A DNA stretch of 14,158 bases, from positions 1 through 14,158 of the forward strand of contig JAUWVK010000024.1 of the NCBI GenBank assembly GCA_030617485.1, read 5' to 3'. Position 1 is the first letter of the stretch; each line of letters starts with the position of its first letter. Origin of the DNA: Gammaproteobacteria bacterium. Its GTDB lineage: Bacteria; Pseudomonadota; Gammaproteobacteria; SZUA-152. The notes beneath the pieces were generated by a model. It made no database searches and was not told where the DNA came from. It saw only the letters and a list, made by a program, of their open reading frames with translations. Positions 1-7,650 of this stretch are shown here, piece by piece. A program made the position numbers and the translations under genes.

Positions 1-1
1 T

Positions 2-1204
2 CTTGATCTGACAAATCCTAATTTTACGGTGATTACCGTTGCCGGAACCAACGGCAAAGGATCCAGTGTGGCCATGTTGCAGTCGATTTTACTGGCAGCA
101 GGTTATCGTGTCGGAACTTATACCTCTCCACATTTGCTGCGCTATAACGAGCGCATTCAGATAAATGGTGTTCCTGTTGATGACAACACTCTGTGTGAAT
201 CCTTTGAGCGGGTTGATCAAGCTCGGGGCCTGAGCCCACAAAAAATTTCGTTAACGTATTTTGAGTTTGGCACTCTTGCGGCCATCGATATTTTTCAACG
301 TGCCAGCGTGCAGATCGCGCTACTGGAAGTAGGTTTGGGTGGGCGTCTGGACGCAGCAAACGTTCTGGATGCTGATGTAGCACTGATTACGGCCATTGAT
401 ATTGATCACGAAAGCTGGCTTGGCGCCGATCGTGAAACCATCGCCAGAGAAAAGGCTGGCATATTACGGCCCGGGCAAGCAGCGATTTGTTCCGATTCAA
501 ATCCGCCAGCAGCACTGATTGATGTTGCGGAAAAACTGGCTACGCCATTGCTTCTTCAAGGTAGAGATTTTGAAGCGACTATTATTGATGCTGCTATTAC
601 TGATGCCAACAGTCCTGAAAAAGGCTGGCACTGGCGGGGGAATACCGGACAAGAGCTAAATTTACCTATGCCGTCTTTGGCTGGGGATTTTCAAATAACC
701 AATGCTGCCGGGGTGCTGGCGGTAGTGGAGCAGCTCCATGAGCATCACTTTATACCTAAACCGATAGATGTACATGAGATTGTTCAGGGGCTCAAAAATG
801 CCCGCCTGCCGGGGCGGTTTCAAATAATCGGGGAAAAGCCAGTGCAAATACTGGATGTTGCCCATAATCCACATAGTGCCAGCGCATTGGCAAATAACCT
901 GAGGCAACTACCTTGCCAGGGGAAAACCAGGGCCGTACTGGCGATGTTGGCAGATAAGGATATTTCAGCTGTTATAGCCTGTTTTTCTGGCCTGATTTAT
1001 CAATGGCATCTGGCTCCACTGGATGTGCCCAGGGGTGCGGGAAGTCAACAGCTTAGAGATGCACTCGATGGGCAAGATTCCCTTGTTTTTGATAATGTAA
1101 TCTCTGCGTATCAGGCTGCTTTGAGTGCATCAGGGCCAGAGGACAGGGTTGTGGTATTTGGGTCGTTTTATACAGTAGCGAAAGTCTTGTCTCAGGCAGT
1201 ATAA
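2..1204 (+). CDS. folC: Bifunctional folylpolyglutamate synthase / dihydrofolate synthase, 5'-truncated
   Basis: This cytosolic ATP-dependent ligase joins glutamate to dihydropteroate to make dihydrofolate, and extends the gamma-glutamyl tail of reduced folates. The frame is open from base 2, so the true start lies upstream; the GTG at 29 is an internal valine. Visible Mur-ligase-type motifs are the P-loop GTNGKGS (about nt 47-67), SPHLLRYNERI, the folate-binding region LTYFEFGT, EVGLGGRLDA, the DIDHESWLG metal/ATP segment, EKAGI, LPGRFQ and DVAHNPH in the C-terminal domain. About 400 codons are present and E. coli FolC has about 420 residues, so only the first few dozen residues are missing. 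The order folC-dedD-cvpA-purF is the classic gammaproteobacterial one, in which accD usually lies upstream. Identification is firm. Confidence 0.97.
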   Translation, partial: LDLTNPNFTVITVAGTNGKGSSVAMLQSILLAAGYRVGTYTSPHLLRYNERIQINGVPVDDNTLCESFERVDQARGLSPQKISLTYFEFGTLAAIDIFQRASVQIALLEVGLGGRLDAANVLDADVALITAIDIDHESWLGADRETIAREKAGILRPGQAAICSDSNPPAALIDVAEKLATPLLLQGRDFEATIIDAAITDANSPEKGWHWRGNTGQELNLPMPSLAGDFQITNAAGVLAVVEQLHEHHFIPKPIDVHEIVQGLKNARLPGRFQIIGEKPVQILDVAHNPHSASALANNLRQLPCQGKTRAVLAMLADKDISAVIACFSGLIYQWHLAPLDVPRGAGSQQLRDALDGQDSLVFDNVISAYQAALSASGPEDRVVVFGSFYTVAKVLSQAV

Positions 1205-1369
1205 TAAGTACCTTGTTGGCTACGGATAGTTTTAACAGGATTGTTTTACAGGGTAGTTTTAGCGGGATGGCTTTACAGCTTATTTATATAGTTATCATGG
1301 TTACCGACCAGCGAACTCTAATGATTACCTAATGAAAAAACATATTTTTATTATATTCCAGGAAAAACT
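1205..1369 (+). other. folC-dedD intergenic segment with a 27-bp imperfect tandem duplication
   Basis: This AT-rich 165-bp gap contains two adjacent copies of a 27-bp unit, at 1227-1253 and 1254-1280, which agree at about 21 of 27 positions and share TAGTTTTA and TTTACAG. Downstream, TTTACA (1272-1277) and TATCAT (1293-1298) resemble -35 and -10 boxes, but their 15-bp spacing is short, so a dedD promoter here is only possible. No convincing terminator follows folC, so read-through from folC into dedD cannot be excluded. Confidence 0.45.
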
Positions 1370-1939
1370 GTGAACGACCAACTGAAGCAACGACTGGTTG
1401 GGGCGATAGTGCTGGTTTCTCTGGCTGTTATTTTTATCCCCATGATCTTACCTGGCGGAGGCATGGGCGATTCCATGAATATCCGCAAGGCTCCACCTGA
1501 ACCTGATTACCGTTTTCCTCCCCCTAAACCGGCACCCAAGGCTCCGCCTATGTCTGACGCGGTTATTGTGCCGATGGGCGATGCTGAACCAAAACCCAGC
1601 ACGTCATCAAAGAAAAGAAGCAGTACCTCTGATATTAAAGTTAACAGTAAAAAAACTGTTGTTAGCACGCCCGTCAAAAAACTAAACATTAAACCTGGCC
1701 AGGTAACTGCGTGGATTGTTCAGGTGGGAAGTTTTACCAGTGCATCTAATGCAAAGGCATTACGAGATAAGCTGCGGAAAATGGGCTACTCTAGTTTTGT
1801 GGAAGCTGTAAAAGGTAAACAGGGAATGAATTATAGAGTACGTGTTGGTCCGGAGTTGACGCGTGTGCTGGCAGACAAATTACAGAAGCAACTGGTAAAA
1901 AAGGTAAAGCTTAAGGGTGTGGTGCAAAGTTATCCGTAA
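1370..1939 (+). CDS. dedD: DedD-like SPOR-domain inner-membrane protein
   Basis: This is a bitopic cell-division protein: in characterised relatives the C-terminal SPOR domain binds denuded septal peptidoglycan glycans in the periplasm. The 189 residues show a short cytosolic N-terminus, one membrane span (about residues 9-28), a proline- and lysine-rich low-complexity linker (about 40-110, with PPPKPAPKAPP), and a SPOR domain (about 112-188) with WIVQVGSF, ALRDKLRKMGY and YRVRVGP. The start is GTG at 1370: no ATG lies in frame between the upstream stop and this codon, and an AGGA element sits 6-8 bases before it. The place between folC and cvpA matches E. coli dedD. The family is certain; the specific name rests on synteny. 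Confidence 0.9.
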   Translation: MNDQLKQRLVGAIVLVSLAVIFIPMILPGGGMGDSMNIRKAPPEPDYRFPPPKPAPKAPPMSDAVIVPMGDAEPKPSTSSKKRSSTSDIKVNSKKTVVSTPVKKLNIKPGQVTAWIVQVGSFTSASNAKALRDKLRKMGYSSFVEAVKGKQGMNYRVRVGPELTRVLADKLQKQLVKKVKLKGVVQSYP

Positions 1940-2013
1940 TGTTTTTGTCCGCCAGTCGATTATTGGTGCTCTGTTTATTCATATACAGTGTATTAATAAA
2001 GTAAGCATGTGAA

Positions 2014-2493
2014 ATGATTTGGGTTGATATTGTTATTACGGGCATTATTGTCCTTTCGGCATTGTTTAGTCTGATACGTGGTTTTGTTCGTGAGGCTCTT
2101 TCTTTAGCAGGCTGGTTGGCGTCATTCTGGCTTGCTTTAACATTTGCGGGAGATTTGGCGGAATCGTTTTTATCAGGAATTTCGGTTCCCTCCTTACGGG
2201 TTGCAGTGGCATTCACCATCCTGTTTGTGTTGACTCTGGTGATAATGGCGTTGATTAATAAACTGGCTAGCCAGCTTATTAAGAAAACCGGACTTACCGG
2301 TACTGATCGCATGATAGGGATGATATTTGGCATTGCGCGTGGTGCGATAATTGTTTCGGTACTGGTTCTATTGGCAGGATTTACGGCCATGCCCCAGGAT
2401 GCATGGTGGCAGGAATCAGTATTGATTGAAGTGTTTCATGAGTTTGCTATTTGGTTGCGATATACGTTGGACATGGATATTGCTGGCGGCTAA
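2014..2493 (+). CDS. cvpA: CvpA family inner-membrane protein
   Basis: CvpA is an inner-membrane protein named for a role in colicin V production; its general biochemical role is unsettled. The 159 residues (E. coli about 162) carry four hydrophobic segments, near residues 1-20, 28-48, 63-85 and 103-122. The first runs into the family hallmark RGFVREALSLAGW, and a second conserved block, DRMIGMIFGIARG, precedes the fourth span. The ATG at 2014 has only a weak ribosome binding site, but the hydrophobic N-terminus fits this start. The gene lies 74 bp after dedD and 34 bp before purF, consistent with one transcript. Confidence 0.93.
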   Translation: MIWVDIVITGIIVLSALFSLIRGFVREALSLAGWLASFWLALTFAGDLAESFLSGISVPSLRVAVAFTILFVLTLVIMALINKLASQLIKKTGLTGTDRMIGMIFGIARGAIIVSVLVLLAGFTAMPQDAWWQESVLIEVFHEFAIWLRYTLDMDIAGG

Positions 2494-2527
2494 TTAATCT
2501 TACGTAAATTTTGATGAGGTATCCCTG

Positions 2528-4039
2528 ATGTGCGGCATAATCGGTATTGTCGGAACAGAGAACGTTAACCAGAGCCTGTATGACGGGTTAACTGTGCTTC
2601 AGCATCGTGGGCAAGATGCTGCGGGCATAGTGACGTGCGATCAGCGCCGTTTGTTTTTGCGCAAAGCTAATGGTCTGGTGCGTGATGTGTTTCGCACTCA
2701 TCATATGTTGGGCTTGCAAGGATCAATGGGTATTGGTCATGTGCGCTACCCAACAGCAGGCTGTTTTAGTTCTGCCGAAGCGCAGCCATTTTATGTGAAT
2801 TCGCCTTTCGGTATTACTTTGGCTCATAACGGTAACCTGACTAATGCCGCTGAGCTTAAGCGCGATTTGTTTCGAGCTGATCGCCGTCATATCAATACAG
2901 ATTCAGATTCCGAAGTCCTGCTTAACGTGTTTGCACATGAGCTGCAAAACGAAGGCAAGCTTACTCTCGATCCTGCTGATATTTTCGAGGCTGTGGCAGG
3001 CGTTCATCGTCGTTGCCATGGTGCCTATGCAGTAGTCGCTATGATTACAGGTTATGGCATTGTGGGTTTTCGTGACCCAAATGGTATTCGTCCTGTTGTG
3101 TTTGGCAAACGCGAAACATCACGTGGAACCGAATATGTAATAGCTTCTGAAAGTGTGGCTGTTGATTCGCTTGGGTTTGAGTTGATTCGTGATATAGCGC
3201 CAGGCGAGGCGGTCTTCATTGATGTTAACGGAAAGCTGCACACCCAGCAGTGCGCTAAAGAGCATAAAATGTCGCCTTGTATTTTTGAACACGTCTACTT
3301 TGCTCGGCCTGATTCGATTATAGATGGAATTTCTGTTTATAAAGCACGTTTGCGTATGGGTGAAAGTCTGGCTAATAAAATATTACGGGAATTACCCGAT
3401 CATGATATCGATGTGGTTATTCCAATACCCGATACCAGTCGTACCTCCGCATTACAGCTTTCCTATAAGCTTGGGGTGGTTTACCAGGAAGGGTTTATCA
3501 AGAATCGGTATATCGGTCGTACCTTTATTATGCCTGGGCAAACACAGCGTAAAAAATCTGTGCGTCAAAAGCTTAATGCGATAGAGCTAGAATTCAAAGG
3601 TAAAAACGTATTGTTGGTTGATGACTCTATTGTGCGAGGGACTACATCCAAGCAGATTATCCAGATGGCAAGAGAGGCGGGAGCCAATAAGGTTTATTTT
3701 GCATCAGCAGCACCGCCTGTACGGCATCCAAATGTTTATGGTATTGATATGCCATCTGTTAAAGAGCTTGTTGGCCACAATCGTGATGATAAACAAATTG
3801 CGAAAGTCATTGGTGCAGACTGGCTGATCTATCAGGATTTAGAAGATCTCATTGATGCGGTTCGTTACGATAAGGCGGATGTTAAATGTTTTGATACGTC
3901 GGTGTTTGACGGTGAATATGTGACAGGCGACATTACTCAGGATTACCTGAATTTTCTTGAAATCAAACGTAATGATAATGCTAGAAGTAAACAGCAAGAT
4001 GGGGATAATGCTGTTATTGAATTGCACAATACAGCCTGA
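2528..4039 (+). CDS. purF: Amidophosphoribosyltransferase (glutamine PRPP amidotransferase)
   Basis: PurF catalyses the committed step of de novo purine synthesis, converting PRPP and glutamine to 5-phosphoribosylamine, in the cytosol. The 503 residues match E. coli PurF (505). The protein begins MCGIIGIVG, so Cys2 becomes the N-terminal nucleophile after Met removal. Glutamine-site residues appear in HVRYPTAG (Arg73, Tyr74) and HNGNLTN (Asn101, Gly102). [13 protein letters not shown] links the halves, and the C-terminal phosphoribosyltransferase domain holds the PRPP loop [14 protein letters not shown] (361-374). A GAGG element at 2516-2519 supports the ATG at 2528. No PurR-like operator was seen in the 34-bp gap before it, so transcription is probably from upstream. 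Identification is firm. Confidence 0.98.
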   Translation: MCGIIGIVGTENVNQSLYDGLTVLQHRGQDAAGIVTCDQRRLFLRKANGLVRDVFRTHHMLGLQGSMGIGHVRYPTAGCFSSAEAQPFYVNSPFGITLAHNGNLTNAAELKRDLFRADRRHINTDSDSEVLLNVFAHELQNEGKLTLDPADIFEAVAGVHRRCHGAYAVVAMITGYGIVGFRDPNGIRPVVFGKRETSRGTEYVIASESVAVDSLGFELIRDIAPGEAVFIDVNGKLHTQQCAKEHKMSPCIFEHVYFARPDSIIDGISVYKARLRMGESLANKILRELPDHDIDVVIPIPDTSRTSALQLSYKLGVVYQEGFIKNRYIGRTFIMPGQTQRKKSVRQKLNAIELEFKGKNVLLVDDSIVRGTTSKQIIQMAREAGANKVYFASAAPPVRHPNVYGIDMPSVKELVGHNRDDKQIAKVIGADWLIYQDLEDLIDAVRYDKADVKCFDTSVFDGEYVTGDITQDYLNFLEIKRNDNARSKQQDGDNAVIELHNTA

Positions 4040-4074
4040 TAACAGGTGAAATGGAAGATGGATAAGGTGAAAAC

Positions 4075-4103
4075 TTGACGAGACCTGGTTACTTTACTAA
4101 TCT
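4075..4103 (+). promoter_or_regulatory. Predicted sigma70 promoter of the metZ leader
   Basis: TTGACG (4075-4080) matches the -35 consensus at five of six positions. It is followed after exactly 17 bp by TAATCT (4098-4103), a weak -10. The predicted start near 4110 lies about ten bases before the riboswitch aptamer, which is where a metZ leader promoter should be. The boxes are visible; promoter activity is inferred. Confidence 0.5.
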
Positions 4104-4120
4104 TCAACCTTATATTGCAT

Positions 4121-4176
4121 GAAGGCGCCGATTTGATACAGCTTGCGGGCGCTATAGAAATACAGCTAAAGAGGGT
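4121..4176 (+). promoter_or_regulatory. SAM-II (SAM-alpha) riboswitch aptamer upstream of metZ
   Basis: The RNA has the compact H-type pseudoknot layout of the SAM-II class. P1 pairs GGCGCC (4124-4129) with GGCGCT (4148-4153). The P1 loop starts with the class-typical GATTTG and ends TTGC. The pseudoknot strands are ATTT (4131-4134) with AAAT (4158-4161) and AGCT (4140-4143) with AGCT (4164-4167). The 3' end reads GCTAAAGAGGG, close to the conserved GCUAAA and Shine-Dalgarno-like tail of known SAM-II RNAs. The class is known mainly from Alphaproteobacteria, upstream of methionine and SAM genes including metZ-type sulfhydrylases, so the downstream gene fits. The class call comes from recalled consensus and pairing, not from a covariance search. 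Confidence 0.82.
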
Positions 4177-4181
4177 GAACG

Positions 4182-4211
4182 ATGATAATAGCCTGCTTTA
4201 GCCAATGCTGA
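4182..4211 (+). CDS. Possible 9-codon leader peptide (MIIACFSQC)
   Basis: An ATG at 4182 follows AGAGGG (4170-4175) with a 6-base gap, a better ribosome binding site than several real genes here have. It opens a 9-codon frame that ends with TGA at 4209-4211, inside the predicted terminator hairpin. It contains two cysteine codons (4194 and 4206). The Shine-Dalgarno element is the 3' tail of the SAM-II aptamer, so SAM binding could also block its translation. It may equally be chance, since SAM-II aptamers normally end in a Shine-Dalgarno-like sequence. Translation is unproven. Confidence 0.25.
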   Translation: MIIACFSQC

Positions 4212-4223
4212 GTGGGTTTTTTT
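4190..4223 (+). terminator. Riboswitch-controlled intrinsic terminator in the metZ leader
   Basis: Bases 4190-4198 pair with 4210-4218 (nine pairs, four of them G-U). After one bulged T (4199), AGC (4200-4202) pairs with GCT (4207-4209) around the loop CAAT. The hairpin is followed by a seven-base T run (4217-4223). An alternative hairpin, GCTAAAG (4165-4171) with CTTTAGC (4196-4202), uses the terminator's 5' arm and would act as antiterminator. Its left arm includes the 3' pseudoknot strand of the aptamer, so SAM binding should favour termination before metZ. Confidence 0.68.
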
Positions 4224-4308
4224 ATGCCCGTTTGATTTTCATTAAAAATGATACTTAAAAAATACAAATTGAGATAAACAGACGTTACGTTTTATTGAGG
4301 GATTGGCT

Positions 4309-5499
4309 ATGTCAGACACAGAAAATAAAAACTATGGATTTGATACATTGGCTGTGCGTGCCGGTAACAACAGAACCAATGAAGGCGAGCATAGTGAGCC
4401 GATATTTACGACATCCAGCTATGTGTTTGACAGTGCCGCTCATGCCGCAGCGCGATTTTCTGGCGATGAGCCGGGAAATATCTACTCGCGATTCACTAAT
4501 CCCACTGTACGAACTTTTGAGAAAAGGTTGGCTGCGTTAGAGGGGGGCGAACGTTGCGTAGCGACTTCTTCGGGCATGGCTGCAATTTTGGCTACTTGTT
4601 TGGGAGTGTTAAAGACAGGTGATCATATTGTGTCATCGCAGGCTATTTTTGGTACTACGGTGGTCTTGTTCAATAATACGCTGGCTCGTTTTGGTGTTGA
4701 TACGACTTTTGTACCCCTCACTGATTTGGCAGCGTGGGAAAATGCTATTAAACCAGAAACAAAACTATTGTTTCTGGAGACGCCTTCAAACCCAGTGACA
4801 GAAATTGCGGACATTCAGGCCCTGGCACTATTGGCTCGAGAACATAATTGTTTATTGGTGGTGGATAACTGCTTTTGTACTCCTGCATTGCAACAACCGT
4901 TGGCACTTGGTGCGGATATTGTTATTCATTCGGCGACGAAATACCTTGATGGACAGGGGCGGTGTATTGGCGGTGCTGTTGTAGGTAGTGAGGAGCTGGT
5001 GGGAGGGGACATTTACGGAGTCGTTCGCACTGGTGGGCCCAGCATGAGCCCATTCAATGCCTGGGTTTTTCTGAAGGGGCTGGAAACACTGAGTCTCAGG
5101 ATGGAAGCACACAGTAGTCGTGCTCAAATCCTGGCTGAATGGTTACAGGAGCAGGATTCTGTTGTTCGGGTGAATTACCCTGGACTGAAATCACATCCAC
5201 AACACGAGTTGGCATCTAAACAGCAAAGCGGGTTTGGCGGTGTATTGTCTTTTGAAGTGAAGGGTGGGCAGGAAGGAGCATGGAAAGTCATCGATAATAC
5301 GCAGCTAATTTCCATTACTGCAAATCTTGGTGATACCAAATCCACCATTACTCATCCGGCAACGACCACGCATGGCCGTGTTGACCCACAGGCTCGACTA
5401 GAAGCAAACATTACGGATGGGCTGGTGCGGATTGCCGTGGGTCTGGAAGATGTGGCTGATATTCAGGCTGACCTTGAGCGAGGGCTCAATGGTCTTTGA
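4309..5499 (+). CDS. metZ: O-succinylhomoserine sulfhydrylase (PLP-dependent)
   Basis: MetZ replaces the succinyl group of O-succinylhomoserine with sulfide to give homocysteine directly, bypassing cystathionine. It belongs to the Cys/Met metabolism PLP family. The start is taken as ATG 4309, which has GAGGG at 4297-4301 seven bases upstream; a TTG two codons earlier is less likely. In the 396-residue product YSRFTNPT (Tyr59, Arg61) contacts PLP phosphate from the neighbouring subunit, SSGMAAI binds phosphate, VDNCF (Asp186) contacts the pyridine nitrogen, and HSATKYLDGQGR holds the Schiff-base lysine Lys211. The ending GLVRIAVGLED is typical. HSATKYLDGQGR and the purF-metZ order are as in Pseudomonas metZ; cystathionine gamma-synthase is the main alternative. 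The riboswitch leader upstream supports a methionine role. Confidence 0.92.
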   Translation: MSDTENKNYGFDTLAVRAGNNRTNEGEHSEPIFTTSSYVFDSAAHAAARFSGDEPGNIYSRFTNPTVRTFEKRLAALEGGERCVATSSGMAAILATCLGVLKTGDHIVSSQAIFGTTVVLFNNTLARFGVDTTFVPLTDLAAWENAIKPETKLLFLETPSNPVTEIADIQALALLAREHNCLLVVDNCFCTPALQQPLALGADIVIHSATKYLDGQGRCIGGAVVGSEELVGGDIYGVVRTGGPSMSPFNAWVFLKGLETLSLRMEAHSSRAQILAEWLQEQDSVVRVNYPGLKSHPQHELASKQQSGFGGVLSFEVKGGQEGAWKVIDNTQLISITANLGDTKSTITHPATTTHGRVDPQARLEANITDGLVRIAVGLEDVADIQADLERGLNGL

Positions 5500-5543
5500 T
5501 TAGTTCTTGATTGTTTGATTCGTTTCCATCGCTCATTAATAAG

Positions 5544-5924
5544 CTAGCTGTACCTGGGAGGTTGGGCGACTAATCTTGCTTCAGGGACGCGGTCCAGAAT
5601 CGCAGCCGGTAGCTCAAGACAGATACCGGGTACTGGTTTCACGCTTACCCATAACACATTCAGGCGTAAATTCAGGTCAGCAAAAACTACGGCGTGGCGG
5701 TAAAGCTCAAGAACCTCATGAATTTGTTGAAGTACGTGTTGGATATGAGCTTGTGGTTGTTTTCGAAGTCTTGGGATAAGCATCATGAAATCACTTAATC
5801 GCTGGCCTTCATCGTCGCATGTAGGAACATGATTCCATAAAGGTTCTGCCGATGACAGACCGGAATGATTGGATAACTGCAAAGAGCTAAACAGAGGCTT
5901 GTGTAATGAGAGATCGGAAGCCAT
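5544..5924 (-). CDS. Uncharacterised conserved-looking protein, 126 residues
   Basis: I do not assign a function. The protein is soluble-looking, with no signal peptide or membrane span. The N-terminal third is low in structure. The middle (CDDEGQRLSDFMMLIPRLRKQP, then HIQHVLQQIHEVLELY) looks helical and is followed by a compact block, VVFADLNLRLNVLWVSVKP and GICLELPAAI, ending VPEARLVAQPP. That composition and length read like a genuine protein, and similar proteins seem to occur in Pseudomonas relatives, though I could not check. It converges on metZ with 44 bp between stops and lies 102 bp downstream of the TPR gene on the same strand. The ATG at 5924 has only a weak ribosome binding site. 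Confidence 0.72.
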   Translation of the reverse strand: MASDLSLHKPLFSSLQLSNHSGLSSAEPLWNHVPTCDDEGQRLSDFMMLIPRLRKQPQAHIQHVLQQIHEVLELYRHAVVFADLNLRLNVLWVSVKPVPGICLELPAAILDRVPEARLVAQPPRYS

Positions 5925-6026
5925 ATTTTTCGCTACAAATTTTCACAACAATTAGTGTTTATTGCTATATCGACTAATGACAGTATAGCTTGTAACGTAG
6001 TATGTAACAGGCATTGTCTGCGGAAA

Positions 6027-7259
6027 TTATTTTCGGGTTAGGCTAATTCTTGATTCAGTAGCGGTTGCCTTGTCATCTTCACCGATAGATTTGTACAACA
6101 TAGCAAGCTCTGAAAGTACAACCTGTAAGGCAGGCTGGTTTTCTGATACATGGTCAGTATCCAGTATTTCCGCGGCACGCTCATACAAAGGTAAGGCTTG
6201 CCTGATCAATAATGTTGTTTGTAATTCGCTATCTGCAGCAATGATATCCGATAGTGCTTCATTACTTGCAAAGCTGTCACCAGGCTCCGCCATTCTTGCC
6301 TGTAAATGATACACGTTGGCTAGTGTATACATTAGTAACGCTAGTTGAGGATCAATAGGGTTAAGTAGATTCTCTGCAATATTCAATGCTTCTTTGTAGG
6401 TTCCGCCAGCAATATCATATTGCCCCTGGTCTACGTAAAGGGTTGCAAGCTCAATGAGTGATTGAGCTACTTCTTTATGTTCTATACCCAAAGTAGATTT
6501 TTTGAAAGCCACCGCGCGCTGTTGGGCACGAATGGCCTCGGGAAACTTAGACTGCGCAACATAAATATTTGCCAGATTGCTTAAAGTGTTGCCAATGTAT
6601 GGGTGCAGAGGGCCAAAGTTCCGTGTCCAGGTTCCTATGGCCTGACGATAAAAAGTCTCAGATTTTTTATAGTTTTTAACACGCTCATAAAGAACCGCCA
6701 GGTTATATTTCGATTGTGCAACAGAAGAGTCATCAGAGCCAAAGGCATTTATCCTGATTTTTAGAGATTTGTTATGATAAATTTCAGAATTTTTATAATC
6801 ATTAAGGTCGAAATATACATTCCCCAAGTTGGTTAATGCGATAGCAGTATCTGGGTGATCAGAGCTAAGTTGTTTTTCCAGGATAGATAGCGCCCTAATA
6901 AGATAATTTTTTGCATCAGGAAGATTGTCCAGTGACTGGTTAACTATGCCGAGTTTCAGGAGACTATCTGCGGTATTTACATTATTTTCTCCAAAATAAC
7001 CATTAGAAAACTTATAAATATTTAAAGCAGTATTTTTTGCGACTGAATAATTACCGGATTCGTATTGTGATACAAAGTGCGCAGACTGTTTAGCCCATAA
7101 CGATTCGGCCAAATCAGAGGTTTCTTGAAAAGTGCTGTTTGGACTTGTCTGATCAGAAAGTTGCGTGTTAGTGGGTGGATTAATGGAGGCCATGCCACTA
7201 CTAAATGGTAGTAGTGATGTCATAAAAATAATAGTTATACGTATGGCTAGAACACTCAT
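6027..7259 (-). CDS. Exported tetratricopeptide-repeat protein (kinesin light chain-like TPRs)
   Basis: The 410 residues start with a hydrophobic segment (about 4-22, ending SSGMAS) that looks like a signal peptide, so the protein is probably periplasmic. After a Ser/Thr/Asn-rich stretch come about six consecutive 42-residue TPRs, from about residue 54 to 320. Repeat signatures such as ALTNLGNVYFDLNDY, AQSKYNLAVLYERVKNY, TLSNLANIYVAQSKF and SLIELATLYVDQGQY recur every 42 residues, the spacing of kinesin-light-chain-type TPRs. The tail (about 330-410) holds one or two degenerate repeats. TPR arrays bind partner proteins, and no enzymatic motif is visible. It follows the cyclase/ATPase/TPR gene on the same strand after 391 bp, so it may have its own promoter. 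Specific role unknown. Confidence 0.9.
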   Translation of the reverse strand: MSVLAIRITIIFMTSLLPFSSGMASINPPTNTQLSDQTSPNSTFQETSDLAESLWAKQSAHFVSQYESGNYSVAKNTALNIYKFSNGYFGENNVNTADSLLKLGIVNQSLDNLPDAKNYLIRALSILEKQLSSDHPDTAIALTNLGNVYFDLNDYKNSEIYHNKSLKIRINAFGSDDSSVAQSKYNLAVLYERVKNYKKSETFYRQAIGTWTRNFGPLHPYIGNTLSNLANIYVAQSKFPEAIRAQQRAVAFKKSTLGIEHKEVAQSLIELATLYVDQGQYDIAGGTYKEALNIAENLLNPIDPQLALLMYTLANVYHLQARMAEPGDSFASNEALSDIIAADSELQTTLLIRQALPLYERAAEILDTDHVSENQPALQVVLSELAMLYKSIGEDDKATATESRISLTRK

Positions 7260-7650
7260 AGTACTTTCGCCTGTTCGTTAATTTCACATTCTTTCAAGAG
7301 TGAAAGTTTTCTTACCAATTTAACTAGCGTATGAAACAACTTTTATTTATGTGGATAAAGGTAAGAAGTTCTAACTACTTAACGGACAAAAAGTACTTTT
7401 GCTTTAAAATAATTGTTTTTCGGGCTACATGTGTAGCGCCAATGATGGATCAATAGTAGAAATAGTGATTGTTTATTACTGTTTAATATAAAAAAATCAT
7501 ACTAAATAAAATACTCAATGGAATCCGCTACTTATTTGGCATACTTGGGCAGGTGCCATAATATTGTCATGGTGATGCTGAGGGAGTTTGTAAAGTCGGC
7601 TTTACTCAGGAAATACGAATTTTAGGGCTTTTCAGAGGATTTATGCTTGT
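7260..7650. other. 391-bp AT-rich intergenic region with several palindromes
   Basis: No gene is supported here. On the + strand it contains CTTTCA-agag-TGAAAG (7291-7306), an 8-bp inverted pair TTCTTACC (7309-7316) / GGTAAGAA (7360-7367), a 12-bp perfect palindrome AAAAGTACTTTT (7389-7400), GCTACA-tg-TGTAGC (7424-7437), and GTAAAG-tcgg-CTTTAC (7590-7605) flanked by CTGAG (7578-7582) and CTCAG (7605-7609). None is followed by a convincing T run in the direction needed for a terminator of the cyclase gene. The AGTACTTT core of the 12-bp palindrome recurs directly beside the TPR start codon (7260-7267). The palindromes could be operators for the TPR gene; this is inference. Confidence 0.5.

Noticed and set aside
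1332..1373. 13-codon ATG frame overlapping the GTG start of dedD
   Set aside because: The overlap (CTGTGA) could suggest translational coupling, but there is no good ribosome binding site for it and it is short enough to be chance.
1911..2390. 159-residue open frame on the - strand
   Set aside because: It lies antisense to cvpA, whose hydrophobic pattern, family motifs and synteny are clear; the antisense product is low-complexity with no domain.
4303..4308. TTG start two codons before ATG for metZ
   Set aside because: The ATG at 4309 has better spacing from GAGGG; the TTG would sit only one base after it.
7578..7609. Hairpin GTAAAG-tcgg-CTTTAC as a terminator of the cyclase gene
   Set aside because: No T run follows it on the - strand, so intrinsic termination is not supported.
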